Of a stretch of 64,000 bases of DNA, positions 45,501 to 57,193 are shown piece by piece. How positions within the stretch are numbered: position 1 is the first letter of the stretch; each line of letters begins with the position of its first letter. The DNA comes from Pleodorina starrii (lineage: Eukaryota; Chlorophyta; Chlorophyceae; Chlamydomonadales; Volvocaceae). The stretch is from positions 682,001 through 746,000 of the forward strand of contig BRXU01000007.1 in NCBI GenBank assembly GCA_030267565.1, read 5' to 3'. Position numbers and translations under genes: made by a program. Under the pieces are notes generated by a model. The model was not told where the DNA came from and searched no databases. It worked only from the letters and a program-made list of their open reading frames with translations.

Positions 45501-47218
45501 GCGTGCGCTGCGTCCGCAGCAGCTATGAAAGTGTTACCCAGCCACTGCGTGCGGGCTCGATTCGTATACCGGTACGTACGTACGTGCGTATTTTAGTTAA
45601 CATATCTAGATAGCTCCGTCCGCCGATCATTGAGCCGATCGATGGGATCTCAGCAAATGGAAGAGAAGGATGTCCGTCCCTCTCATCTACCTTCGTTGCG
45701 TGTCACCGTTGCGTGTCACTTCCATCTTCTTTGCAACCACGCAGGTCAATTCCCCCAACCCTAAGGCCCCCGGCAAGATCTGGGCGCCCGTGTGCAACAT
45801 CACGGACAGCCGACTGGCAAACGCAGTGGCTTACGTGGCATGCAGCCAGCGATTTCAGGAGAGGCGACAACCGTGGCTGCCTGGCGCATGGTACATCGGC
45901 GCGCAGGTCTCCAATACCCCCCTGCTTATACCCACGGGTACGTGCGCTAATTACCCGCACACGAGTATAGCTAACTCGCTCGTTCGCCAACTGAAATGAA
46001 TGACAGATTCATTGATGAGTAGGCTGATGAGTGCAGCCGCGCGCTGAGTACGTTCAATCGCTCGCTTACAATGGATTTATGTCCCGGGAGCGAAGTGCAT
46101 CGATCCGTAATGTACGCTCATCATTCATTCATTGGCTGCTAGCTTCCGGCTTTTTCCGCGCACGAATAAGCTAGCCTTTGCTGCTTACACAGTCCATTTC
46201 CGGCCATTTCAAGTCTCTCATTTCCCGTGCCCCGCGTGTGCGTCTCTATCTACAATCTAACACGGCCCGCGGCCGCCTGTGCCACAATCCCTCCAATCGA
46301 TGAATACACGATATCCGTCAGGCAAAAACTTCGGCACATTCGACTTCAACCCGACAAAGGTCGGCGGCTGGGTTACCATCACCAACGCCACCTCGACCAA
46401 CGTACAGCTGCAGGACACCAAATACAAGGTGAGAACCTAACGTTGGGTGCACGGACATGTACGTCTGTACTTTTGGGGCCTAGTGTTGACACGGTGTTCG
46501 GTCTGCTTCAACATGGCCGTGTATTGCAAAAAGATACGGATAGTGTCATACACGGCCGCTTCAACACGACCGTGTACAGATGGCCGTGTCCAACACGGCC
46601 ATGTATATCGCCACGTGTAGAACTAACCTAACGTTGGGTGCACGGACACATGTACATATGGCATTTACGGTGGATGTTCAGCTAGCGCTTATTTCACTCG
46701 TCGATGCACGTATGTATGTACGTGAGTGGGAATGCCGATGACTAACTTGCAAACTAACCGGGCGGGGATACTACTTGGACTGCGCTAGCTGGCCATCGAT
46801 GACTGGTGCGTGGCTGCCGGACGCCGACGCTGCACGATATTCACTGCATGCTATATAGCTGTTATCCAGCTCCCCTGTAATTTATTCATGCTATATATTA
46901 CATATTATTTTTCATAAGTGCGTGCAGATTCAGAAGTCGCCACGGCAGCAGTACTTACACCCATCCTGCAATATATAGATACCGTAGCATGCATTCTATA
47001 TTTGCACATGAGACGCGCTCCATCCGCGCCGCCCGCCCGCCATTCATTCACCCTGCTGCCCCACTACCTGCCCCCGCGCGCCGCGCACGCACGTCGGTTG
47101 CACACGCACCTCCATCCTGCTGCAGGTTTCAACGTCCCCTTGCACGAGGTCCGCCATGCTGGCAATCTCCTGCATTCTTATGTCGAATGATGCTGCCATG
47201 CGGCGGCGGCATCAGTAA
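42526..47218 (+). CDS. Secreted two-domain SRCR-like protein, copy B
   Basis: Ten exons: 42526-42604, 42837-42869, 43097-43239, 43688-43764, 44162-44469, 44921-44977, 45286-45419, 45745-45937, 46322-46428, 47126-47218. They sum to 1,224 nt, giving 407 aa in frame. Exon number and every intron phase equal copy A. The signal peptide is MAHSRALATSLLFFIILWLN. Domain 1 has RGEWVQVCPDFFDDQTAQML and SSAPYTCNLRNGLCNPKGP; the linker reads PPAKPPPPSPPNPPP; domain 2 has GKIWAPVCNITDSRLANAVA and CTRSAMLAISC. The start ATG at 42526 was preferred over in-frame codons from 42436 because the signal peptide begins there and copies A and C lack the extension. The product should be an extracellular glycoprotein; the ligand is unknown. 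Confidence 0.87.
46435..46648 (+). repeat. ~190-bp insertion flanked by direct repeats in SRCR-B intron 9
   Basis: CTAACGTTGGGTGCACGGAC occurs at both ends of a segment absent from the same intron of copy C, where this string occurs once. The insert contains several inverted GGCCGTGT strings, including ATGGCCGTGT and ACACGGCCAT separated by 3 nt at 46580-46602. Confidence 0.8.
46847..46896 (+). mobile_element. 30-bp micro-insertion with 10-bp target-site duplication
   Basis: CATGCTATAT occurs on both sides (46847-46856 and 46887-46896) of a 30-bp segment beginning AGCTGTTATCCAGCTCCCCT. In copy C the same place (53716-53725) has a single CATGCTATAT and no insert. The inserted sequence also occurs in an intron of the RqcH-like gene. 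Confidence 0.8.
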
Positions 47219-48335
47219 TAATACGTAACTAGTTACTTGCGACGGACCTCGACTATCGACGCAGCGAGGCCGAACGTACGTAATCATTAATAGCGATGCA
47301 CACATGAGGCCAACTCATGCTGGATAGATAGCCACGCACGCAGCTAGCTATGCTGCTTCGTGGCTCAGCTCCGTCCGCCGTTTATATAGCATCCGATCAT
47401 GCTGCTGGTCCTCCATCTATTTATCCCGCTGGAGCGAGCGACGACGGAGGCCCGCCACCGTAACCTCGCTCTATCTGCGTGCTACCACGCACACACATCG
47501 ATGCCAACGGCGGAGCTCCAAGGGTTGATCGCGTGAGGAGGAGCTTCCAACCAGCCAAGCAGTTGGGCAACGAACGGTGCTTCACGCAGCACGGCGCGTG
47601 CGTGATTTGTGTTGGTGCGTGGCGTGGCGGCGCGCGCGCGGTGCGTGCGGCGGGCCGTATGTACGTGCAAGGAGACGCATGCAACACCTACCGACCACGC
47701 GCCACGGGATAGATCTCATGGGCGGGCGGGATAGAGAACCTCGCACGGACGGACGGACGGCGGTTGGTGCGTGTATGTATCGATTGATGTCGTCTCGTCC
47801 TGTTGGCTGGTACAAGACATGAATAAACGGTGTACATGACCTGCGCGTGTTCTTCAGCAAATAAATAAGGGCTTTCGTCCGTAGATAGATCTCTTTCTGT
47901 GGCGGCGGCGGCGGCGGCAGCAATGAGCGTGGGTGATGAGCCCGGGTGATTCATGGCGGTCTACGTAGCATGGTTAATGGCATATTGAGAGCCCTTCATA
48001 GCGTCCGTTGTATGGTAACGATCCAGGAAGATTCATGGCGCTCTTCATGGAGGGTCTTCATCTATTTTTCCGCATGGCAAACGTTCCCATGAAGCACGCC
48101 ATGCATGAACCGGGCCATGAATGAACCAGCAGCCCATGAAAAGAACCCTGCGTCCGCCATGAACCCGCCATGACGTGGCCATGAAGAAGTGGCGTTAGTT
48201 CCCAGAGTGTTTACGGCTCTGCGGCGGGCACGGCAACTGCGTGAGGGTATGTATGGGTCGGTTGCGTGCACGAGCGACTTTCGGATGGTGCGTGGCTACG
48301 TACGGCGGCGCAAGCTTGCGTTGCCACCCGGAGTT
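47219..48335. other. Downstream region of SRCR copy B
   Basis: About 720 nt are shared with the region behind copy C. A segment of roughly 255 nt (about 47945-48200) is present only here. Its left half is rich in TTCATGG and its right half in CCATGAA, so the halves are partly complementary. No coding sequence is supported. Confidence 0.55.
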
Positions 48336-48844
48336 GTATATGTGATTTCCAAATATTGTGGCTCAGCCACGCCTATCAATGCACCGCGGCATCGTTTCAA
48401 AAAGGAACCTATCTACCGGCTACCTACATCGATTTTGGCCTGTTTCCCGCCGCCCTGGACGGAGTCTTACTTGCTTACGACTGGTGCTCACTTGCTTGGG
48501 GATGATGAACGATGTGGCAGTGAAACCCTGATAAGCTCTTATTTAGGGCCCTGCTGATGAGATCGTAACGAAAGTGCAATAGAAACGAAAGTGTAGTAAT
48601 AGTTATGCTCACGCACGCCATACACGATAACTGCAGCTTTATTGTTAGCAAGCAAATACCCGCGAGTGAGCTTCCGTAAAGTGGCCTACTTCGTTGAAGC
48701 CACTGCGATACGTCAGAAACATTGTATGTGCTACCGGTACATCCCGCCATCGCAGCAATTGTCTTTGCTCCCGTAAAATCTCACTGTGTAGCTTTTATCC
48801 AGCTTCCTTGAAATAAATTTAACTCCATAAAGGTCTAACAAACG

Positions 48845-49220
48845 GGACATATAAACGGGACGCACGGGACGCACGGGACGGCGTAACAGCCAAGCCGCAG
48901 CGAGATTCGTCCAAAAACACATAAGATATCGGTTATCAGGAATCGACATATCTTCTTTATGATACCTTCTGAGGCCGGCTTGGGCCATTCACAGCCGACA
49001 ATGCAAACCTACAACTGTCTACAACCAGGTTTCGCTCGCACGCGCGGCATCTCGATCGCTGTTTGGATGTAATAAGTAATAACGCTCCCTTATTTAGGAC
49101 CAGAATTGCGAGGGTAACTCCAGTGATGCTGTACGGCAGATACATAAAACGGCGGGCGTGCCACGAGTACTTAGGGTTTGCAAATGGCGAGACGGTGCGT
49201 GGTGTCAACAAATCATCTTG
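48845..49220 (+). promoter_or_regulatory. Upstream module and TATA-like box of SRCR copy C
   Basis: Close copy of the B module, with CATAAAA at 49143-49149. It differs by a deletion in the middle, where the GCCGCCTCAGGGCGC block of B is missing, and by GGTTT inserted just after GAGTACTTA. Confidence 0.5.
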
Positions 49221-49262
49221 ACATCATCAAAACATCGAATGACTTCTTGCACCAGGTGCAAA

Positions 49263-52200
49263 ATGCCCTTCATGGCTCACAGCCGAGCGCTGGCCAGCTT
49301 ACTATTCTTTATTATTCTGTGGCTGAACTCACCCGCTGGTAAGGGCGCAGGTTGTTGCTTGGCCATCGTCAGCAGGCACTCGGCAAAACTCGTATGCCAG
49401 GCCGCGCGATGACTCAATTACGTCGATCCACTATTGCGACTATGCGACTGAGAGACTCTGAGACAGGGGACTCCCCTGCTCTGAGAGGTTGAGCTCCCAA
49501 CGGCCGGCGGCGTTGTGACAAAACGCGGTCGAGAGCAGAGAGCTAAACCACTTCCTTCATGTCGATCGCTATCTGCCCGTTTACCTTTCCCTTTGCAGGG
49601 TCCAAGGCTGCTACGAATACGACCTTCGTCTGTAAGTTCGAATAATGCGGTCGCCAAACGCAGGCTTACTTTAAAACGACCGCTCTGCTCTATATCTAAA
49701 CAAAGAGAAACGAAATAATATCACGTTCAGACGGTCTGGAATGAACATGCAGTAATACGTTGTAGCGCGTCGTAGGAGACATTCGATTAGCGAAGCCTAC
49801 GTACAACCAAGCGGTTCGTTGTGAGCGCGAGCTTGTCGTTTTGCTATTGAATATCCAATTGCAGACGCGAGGTACGGCGTGAGGCTGGTGGGCGGCGATG
49901 CAACCAAGGGCACTCTGGAGCTTCTGGCGCGGTCGTATTACGAACCTAACTCTAGAGGGGAGTGGGTTCAAGTGTGCCCTGATTTCTTCGACGACAAAAC
50001 AGCGCAGGTATGTAGCTGCCTGCGTGCGTGCATGAGTCGATGCGGCGTGCAAGGCAAACCGCGCGACGATAACCGCGTGCTGCGATGCTTGTGTGTCCAT
50101 GTAACACATGTCCTACCCGTTTGCACCGAAACCATCACTGATAGGTTATTAGTGAACATATGAGCATATGAACACATGTTGCTTGGCAAGCGGGCATCAA
50201 GGCATTCGTTGACACGTGGGAGGTACGGCGGTATCGTGGCTACTGCGTGTATCGCAGCGGAACACCTGCCTCATGCTAGTACATACGTAGAGCTATCATG
50301 CGTGCAAATGAAAGTGGAGTCTTAGCACGCAATCAAGCGATCGAAGCCAAGCAGCCTCGCGCGCGACAGCATCGTTGTTACGGTTATGCGTGCATACGTG
50401 CGCGCCAAACACCACTCAATGCAACTCCCTCCTGTCATCCCCCTGGCTGGTATTCATGTATGCGGTCATCACGGTTGCATTGCCCCCGTGCAGATGATGT
50501 GTGCCAATCTGGGTTACACGTACGGCAGGCGGACTTACAGCAACGAGCTGAGCTTCCCGACAAATAAAACGTGAGAAGATTTACGCGGTGGCGGCGGCGC
50601 AACAGCGGCAGGTCATGTGACACCCTCGGCACACGGACGCCCTTTGCTACTGCCCGCCCTTGATTTGTCGAACGAAGTGCGGCGGGGAACCGGGAAGTGC
50701 GGATAGATGGCCCATGCAGCTTTACCACCCGCCCGATTGGGTGTTTCTAACGTGAACCATGAACCGTGTACCGTCACCATGTGCACAGCTACATACCGTG
50801 TGTAATGCTTGGGCGGAGCAAAGGCTACTCGACATGCTGTGTGACGCCTTTCTTAGATAGGCTTTATGTTAGCCGTTTGTATGTACGGCAACTGTACGGT
50901 ATTGTAACCGCAGCGTTACGTACACCGTGTACCATGTCCCATGTACTGTGCCGCCCAAACGTCTGCCATTCGTCCCCGCGAGCCGCGCGCAGGGCTTCCA
51001 CAGATCAACTACTGCAAACCCCAGCAGGACTCCGCGTGGCCCGTGGCGTGTGGCAACAACGGCCACCACCGCCGCCATCTACGCGCCTTTTACGGCGCCC
51101 ACGGCCGCAGCGCTAGTGGCAGCGGAGGCGACGATTCTGCATCTTCTGGGCTTCTGTCGGTGATGCGGCGCGGCCTGTCGCCGATTGTGCTCACTCTCGA
51201 TGTCAACTCAAGCGCGCCCTACACCTGCAACTTACGGAACGGTCTGTGCAACCCCAAGGGCCCCATGGTGGCCATCCAATGCTCAAGTAAGTTGATTGCG
51301 TCGCAGCGGATAGATACGTGCACACGTGCATGCATGCATGCATGCATGGTGGCGGATGGAGTCGTCACCAGTGACGAGGGTTGTATATATGGGTAGATAG
51401 GCTGAGTGGACAGATCGGTTTCGGAGTAGTATATGACAGCAGTAGTGTGTGTCGTCCTGTTCACGAATAACGGAAATGGGTGGATGCGTCGGACCCGACA
51501 AACGCCGGGCCTACCTCCTGTACGGTACCTTGAGTTGTCGGGAGCGCGGCGGGGGAGCGAGCGGGGTGGGTGCATGGGATTACTCGATCGCCGTTAGTTA
51601 TCCGGTGCTCCGCACTCCTGGCTTGGTGGCTACATGCATCGCGATGCATGTACGGTATGGCTTACATAATGTATCGTATTGTGGCCGTACGGTAAGCCAC
51701 ATGGGGTTGGGGGTGGGTGGGTGGATGTGCACAGCAGTGTCTGTGTTCGTGTGTGCACGCACAGAGTGTGCACAGCAGTGTGTGTGTGTGTGTGCGTGTG
51801 CGACCAGCTGCGCGCGCTTGTGTGATGACTTCCGGTTCCCTCCCCAATAACGTTTTCTCCTGTACGCCTGCCCGGTCGCTGCCGCAGACCAGACCTTCCC
51901 GCCCGCCAAGTCGCCGCCTCCATCTCCGCCCAACCCGCCTCCTTGTAAGTAATAAAGCGCGCATCTATCTACAGCACGCAAACGTACATGAGCTGCCGAC
52001 GTCGACGTGTGTAGCGTATGTGTATGTAGAATGGATCAATATTATTCATCCTACAAATATACCGTATCGTTGCGTGTGCTTGCAAGCGCAAACCCCGTGT
52101 GCTTGCTTATTACATTGGTGTCGACAATTACAGTTCCGTCGTAAAGGTGCGCAACATACATCTGATCATGTGCGCCAAATTTCCTAAAACAAATCATCGT

Positions 52201-54056
52201 GCGGTACGAGCATTCCTACACCGCCGCCGACCGCTGATACCGGCGCCCTTCCCGTGCGTCCCGCCGCCCGTGCGCCGCCCGCCGCAGCCCCGCCACCGGT
52301 CTCCAATTACATCCGAGTTTTCGGGGGTATTTATAACGGAGGGCTTCCGCTGGAGTCCAACCTGTGCGTCACCAACAGCGCGAAGAGCGTTTGCGATTCT
52401 TATTACGGGCGCGTGGAAATGCTGGTGGGTCGATTCAGTCAATCGCTCGGTTGCGTGTTTATATATTTGGTTGGTTACGCACGTCCTTCGGTTGTGTCGT
52501 GTGCTTGCGGCATATTGTACCGAATATTATGCGCTGCGTCCGCAGCAGCTCTCTCTCGAAGTGTTGCCCAGCCACTGCGTGCGGGCTCGACTCGAAGTGT
52601 TGCCCAGCCACTGCGTGCGGGCTCGATTCGCTTACCGGTACGTACGTACGTATTCCGCAAGTTTACTTTCAGTCAACATATCTAACATATCTAACATATC
52701 TAGATAGCTCCGCCGGTCATTGACCCGATGGGATCTCAGCAAACGAAGGAGAAGGATGTCCGTCGTCACCCTCATCTACCTTTGTTACGTGTCACTTCCA
52801 TCTTCTTCGCCACCACGCAGGTCAATTCCCCCAACCCTAAGGCCCCCGGCAAGATCTGGGCACCCGTGTGCAACATCACGGACAGCGAACTGGCAAAAAC
52901 AGTGGCGTACGTGGCATGCAGCCAGCAATATCAGGAGCGGCGACAGCCCTGGCTGCTGCCCGGCGCCTGGTATATCGGCGCGCAGGTCTCCCAAACCCCC
53001 CTGCTCATACCCACGGGTACGTGCGGCAACTCGCTCGCTCGCCAACTGAAATAATGACAGATTGACGAGTACATACGTGCGCTGATGAGTGCGGCCGCTG
53101 AGTACGTACGCTCGATCGCTCGTTTCCAACTGGCTTCACGTCCCGGGAGCGAAGTGCATCCGTAAAGCACGCTCATCATTATTCATCCCTTATTAGCTTC
53201 CGACTTATCCCGCGCGCGAATAAGCTAGCCTTTGCTGCTTATTATACCGGCCATCTCGCTCCGCTCCGGCCATTTTATTTAAGTCTCTCATTTCCCGTGC
53301 CCCGCGTGTGCGTTTCGTTCAATCTTGAAAGACCCGCCGCCTGTGCCACACGCAATCCCTCCCATGAATGCACGATATCCGTCAGGCAAAAACTTCGGCA
53401 CATACGACTTTAACCCGACAAAGGTCGGCGGCTGGGTTACCATCACAAACGCCACCTACACCGACGTACAGCTGCAGGACACCAAATACAAGGTTAGAAC
53501 CTAACGTTGGGTGCACGGACATGGACGGCATTTACGGTGGATGCTCAGATAGCGCTTTCACTCGTCGATGCACGTATGTATATATGTACGTGAGTGGGAA
53601 CGCTGATGACTAACTTGCAAACTAACCGGGCTGGGATACTTGGCTGGACTGCGCTGGCCATCGATCGATAGATGACTGGTGGCTGCCGAACGCCGACGCT
53701 GCATGATACTCACTGCATGCTATATATATTTTCACAAGTGCGTGCAGATTCATAATAAGTCGCCACGGCAGCAGTACTTACACCCATCCTGCAATATATA
53801 GATACCGTAGCATTCTTTATTTGCACATGATGACACGCGCTCCATCCGCGCCGCCCGCCCGCCGTTCACCCCCTGCTGCGTGCCCGCCCCACTCTGCCCC
53901 GCCCCGCCCGCGCGCCGCGCACGAACGCACGTCGGTTGCTTGCACACGCAATTCCTGCTGCAGGTTTCAACGTCCCGTTGCCCGAGGTCCGCAATGCTGA
54001 CATTCTTCTGCGTTCTTATATCGAATGATCCTGCCCTGCGGCGGCGGCACCAGTAA
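49263..54056 (+). CDS. SRCR-like protein, copy C: altered exon 5, possible pseudogene
   Basis: Exons by homology to B: 49263-49338, 49599-49631, 49865-50007, 50494-50570, 50993-51286, 51888-51944, 52288-52424, 52821-53016, 53386-53492, 53964-54056. With the acceptor at 50992 the sum is 1,213 nt, not divisible by 3. Exon 5 is 14 nt shorter than in B, with a net 5-nt loss close to the acceptor, and the frame then meets a stop at about 51114. An acceptor at 51110 (GGCCGCAG) gives exon 51111-51286 and restores frame, for 364 aa lacking about 39 residues of domain 1, including one Cys. Outside exon 5 the reading frame and motifs (RGEWVQVCPDFFDDKTAQMM, GKIWAPVCNITDSELAKTVA) are intact. Exon 9 has a weaker GTTAGA donor than B. 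The last domain-2 motif is changed, with FF in place of the AIS of copy B before its final Cys. Confidence 0.72.
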
Positions 54057-57000
54057 TAATACGTAACTAGTTACTTGCGACGGACCTCGACTATCGACGC
54101 AGCGAGGCCGAACGTACGTAATCATTAATAGCGATGCACACATGAGGCCAACTCATGCTGGATAGATAGCCACGCACGCAGCTAGCTATGCTGCTTCGTG
54201 GCTCAGCTCCGTCCGCCGTTTATAGAGCATCCGATCCTGCCTGCTGCTGCTGGATGGTCCTCCATCTATTTATCCCGCTGGAGCGAGCGACGACGGAGGC
54301 CCGCCGCCGTAACCTCTCTTCGTCTGCGTGCTATCACGCACATGCCAACGGGTTGAGCGCCTGCGGAGGAGCGTCCAACCGACCAACGAATCAATGGGGC
54401 GACGAAACGGTGCTTCACGCAGCACGGCGCGTGTGTGTTTTGAACGTGGCGACGCGCGCGGTGCGTGCGGCGGGCTGTATGTTCGTGCAAGGAGACGCAT
54501 GCAAAACCACGCGCCACGGGATAGATCTCATGGGCGGGATAGAGAACCTCGCACGGACGTACGGCGGTAGGTGCGTGTATATATTGATGTCGTCTCGTCC
54601 TGTTGGCGTCCTGTTGGCTGGTACAAGACATGAATAAACGGTGCGTGCACATGACCCGCGCGTGTTCTTCAGCTAATAAGGGCTTCCGTGGCGTAACAGA
54701 TAGATCTCTTTCTGCGGCGGCGGCGGCGGCGGCGCAGCACTGAGCGCGGGTGAAGAGCGATGTGCATGTGTGCTGCTGTACGGGCTTTACGGCTATGCGG
54801 CGGGCACGACAACTGCGTGAGGGTATGTATATGTTTGGGTCGGTTGCGTGCGCGAGCGACTTTCGGGTGGTGCGTGGCTACGCACGGCGGCGCAAGCTTG
54901 CTTTGCCATCTATCCGAGCCTATTTATCCGGCCTTCCGAAACGTTTGGCCATGATTTCGGGGGACGCATGCTTATGTATGCGCATGCCAAGCAGGATATC
55001 GTCGTTGAAGCTCCGGATCTAGGCAGGCTGGGTTAGTTGCCGGCGGCACATCAGGCAGGCAGGCCGGGAGGGATCGGTGTGCGCGCGCGTCTTCTCCATC
55101 GTCGAAAATTGCTTGATACAAGGAGCTTACGGCCAGCTCCAGATGCTGAGGGCTATCTATCCAGCTAGTCCTCACTTGAATGCCGATAGATGGATAGTTA
55201 GATATGTAGGTAGATAGTTAAATAACATGTGTTAGCGTGCGTGTATGCATGGGAGCGTCTGATTTATTTGGCTAGCTTTACCGCGTTACCGGTGAGCATC
55301 AGGTGATGATGGACCGCCACTCGCTGGTGTGCGTGCTGCTGCGTACATCAATAGATAGATTACGTGCCCCACGGCTGCGTATCTATCTAAGGGCCTAGCT
55401 CCTGCGTGCGTGCTACGAATCTCCAGCAGCCCAGCCAACGTACAGCTTCGTTCGTCGCGATTCTGTTCATGATTATTGGTCATTGGTGCGTGTTGTTGTC
55501 CGTACGTGCGTACGTAATTATATTGCAGTGTGCGCCGTTGCGGGTTCCGGCTTCCGTACGCCGCCTCGGCTCGCCATGGACTTGAGCCAGCAGCAGCAGC
55601 AGTGGATTTATCGATTTAAAGCTTTATAACACGCCTGAGTTTCAATCTCGAAAGAGCCAGGCTTACTTTCCTTCGTGATGCGTACATACGCACTTCTCAA
55701 TCCGCACACATGGCACGCACTGGCACGCACGCACGGTTCTCACCCTTCTCAGTGTGTTCGTTGATTGGTCGGGCGCATGTGTGCAGGCAACTAAATTTAC
55801 GCATGGATAGATGGTATCTGCCACATCCCCCCCCCCCACACACACACACGGATGCGTCCTGATGTGCGACGTACGTGCGTGTTGCCGCACCGCGGGAAGT
55901 ACGATGCGTGGGTCATAAGGGCCGCATGCGCAGCTGTATGTCAGACCCATGCGCGCACACGCTCACATTGGTCAGACAGGACTTCTTGTCTTGCGGACGG
56001 AGCTCTAAGCAAGCACAACCCTGCCGCCACCACCATACCTATGTTGCCACGCACAGGCAGCGCAGCGCGATGCAGGGCCACGCATTTCGCTCGGGGGATC
56101 AGCTTTAGATAGGATCACGCCGTAACAAGTTGCTTGGGCTCTACGGGAACTAACCAGTCAAGGCATGCCTAAAATCCATCCACCGCTGTTTGTCCTTATC
56201 CACCGCTGTCCAAGACAGGAGAACGGAAGGTCGGTGGCGGCATAGTGTGTGTGTTACAAGCAAGGTTGCGGGGCGCGTAACCCGCCCCGCCCATACCCGA
56301 ATGAACGACTTCGCAAAGTTCCCATACGAGCCGGCTGGGGCCCTGCTGCGCCAGCCCACCGTCAGTGCGCAAGGGGGGCGAGCGGTGGGATGTCAGCAGC
56401 GCTATCCTGCCATAATTGAAGTAAGCCGTTATGACCGCAGATTGCATGTAATGATCGATAGGGGCCACTATTGCACCGCCGGTGTAGGCGGGGTTCTCTG
56501 CCGTCGAAAGCGGAGTCCCTCCACGAACGATCCGTAGCACGGCGGGAGTGGGCGGGAGTGTTGAAGGGTGCCGTCGTGGCGACAGGTGCCCGGGACAGCT
56601 GCCCAGCTTCAGGCTTGAAGGGGCATCGGCCGCAACAATGTCAGGTAGGTGCGATCGGCGATCCTTTGGGCCCACTGCAGAGCGAACTTGTTTATTTAAC
56701 CATGTAGTTAAAGTAAAAGTTTATATGTGTCACGCACGACTAGCGAACATGGGGAGCGGTCAAAGGGGCGGGGGCCTCTTTACGCATCGTGCCGGTTACG
56801 CCGCTGCAACGACCCTTGGGACAAATATTTGGGGGTTGGCTCAGACCAACTCATCGGCTTGAAACAGTAAAGCATGAAAGAGTCTAAGATATGTTCGCGT
56901 GTAGAGCTGTCGGATTGCATTTTCATGAGGCGGTTGCACTCCCAGCTTTGTCATGCAGGGGCAGTGTTCGTCGATGGACAAATCGTAACATTATCCTGTG

Positions 57001-57193
57001 GACCATACAACGCGTTTTACAACGCCGTCTTGTCTTTGCTGTTTCACCTTATCTCTTAAACTTGCCCCAGCTTTGGCTCGATCTTTCACCATAGACCGAG
57101 ACGCAAGACACAAGAGCGTTTCGTTCCCCTAGTCTATATCGCATGTTGAAACAAAGGTTGAACTGAGCTGCGTTACGGCGTAGCCCACGAGCG
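54057..57193. other. Intergenic region between SRCR copy C and the NERD1-like gene
   Basis: The first 850 nt belong to duplication unit C. The rest carries GTAC-rich and ATCT/AGAT simple sequence, a C-run followed by CA repeats at about 55829-55850, and no exon I can support on either strand. Confidence 0.45.

Larger units (their letters stand above)
41563..48335 (+). repeat. Tandem segmental duplication, unit B
   Basis: Starts near TTGTATACGAGATTTCCAAA and ends near CGTTGCCACCCGGAG. It includes upstream DNA, the SRCR-B gene and about 1.1 kb downstream. The whole unit is collinear with 48336-54910; for example CGTAACTAGTTACTTGCGAC occurs behind both genes. Differences are mostly small insertions or deletions in non-coding DNA. 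Confidence 0.9.
48336..54910 (+). repeat. Tandem segmental duplication, unit C
   Basis: Collinear with unit B, beginning at TTGTATATGTGATTTCCAAA and ending near CAAGCTTGCTTTGCC. It lacks three segments found in B (46435-46648 in part, 46857-46896 and about 47945-48200) and carries the altered exon 5 described under the gene. Confidence 0.9.

Noticed and set aside
32853..54056. Pherophorin family
   Set aside because: The proline-rich linker is similar, but the flanking domains carry SRCR-type RLVGG, WVQVCPD and MLAVSC motifs rather than pherophorin domains.
54719..54736. CRISPR-like or other short regular repeats, including CGG and CA/GT runs
   Set aside because: These are simple sequence in a eukaryotic genome; no regularly spaced direct repeats with unique spacers were seen anywhere.
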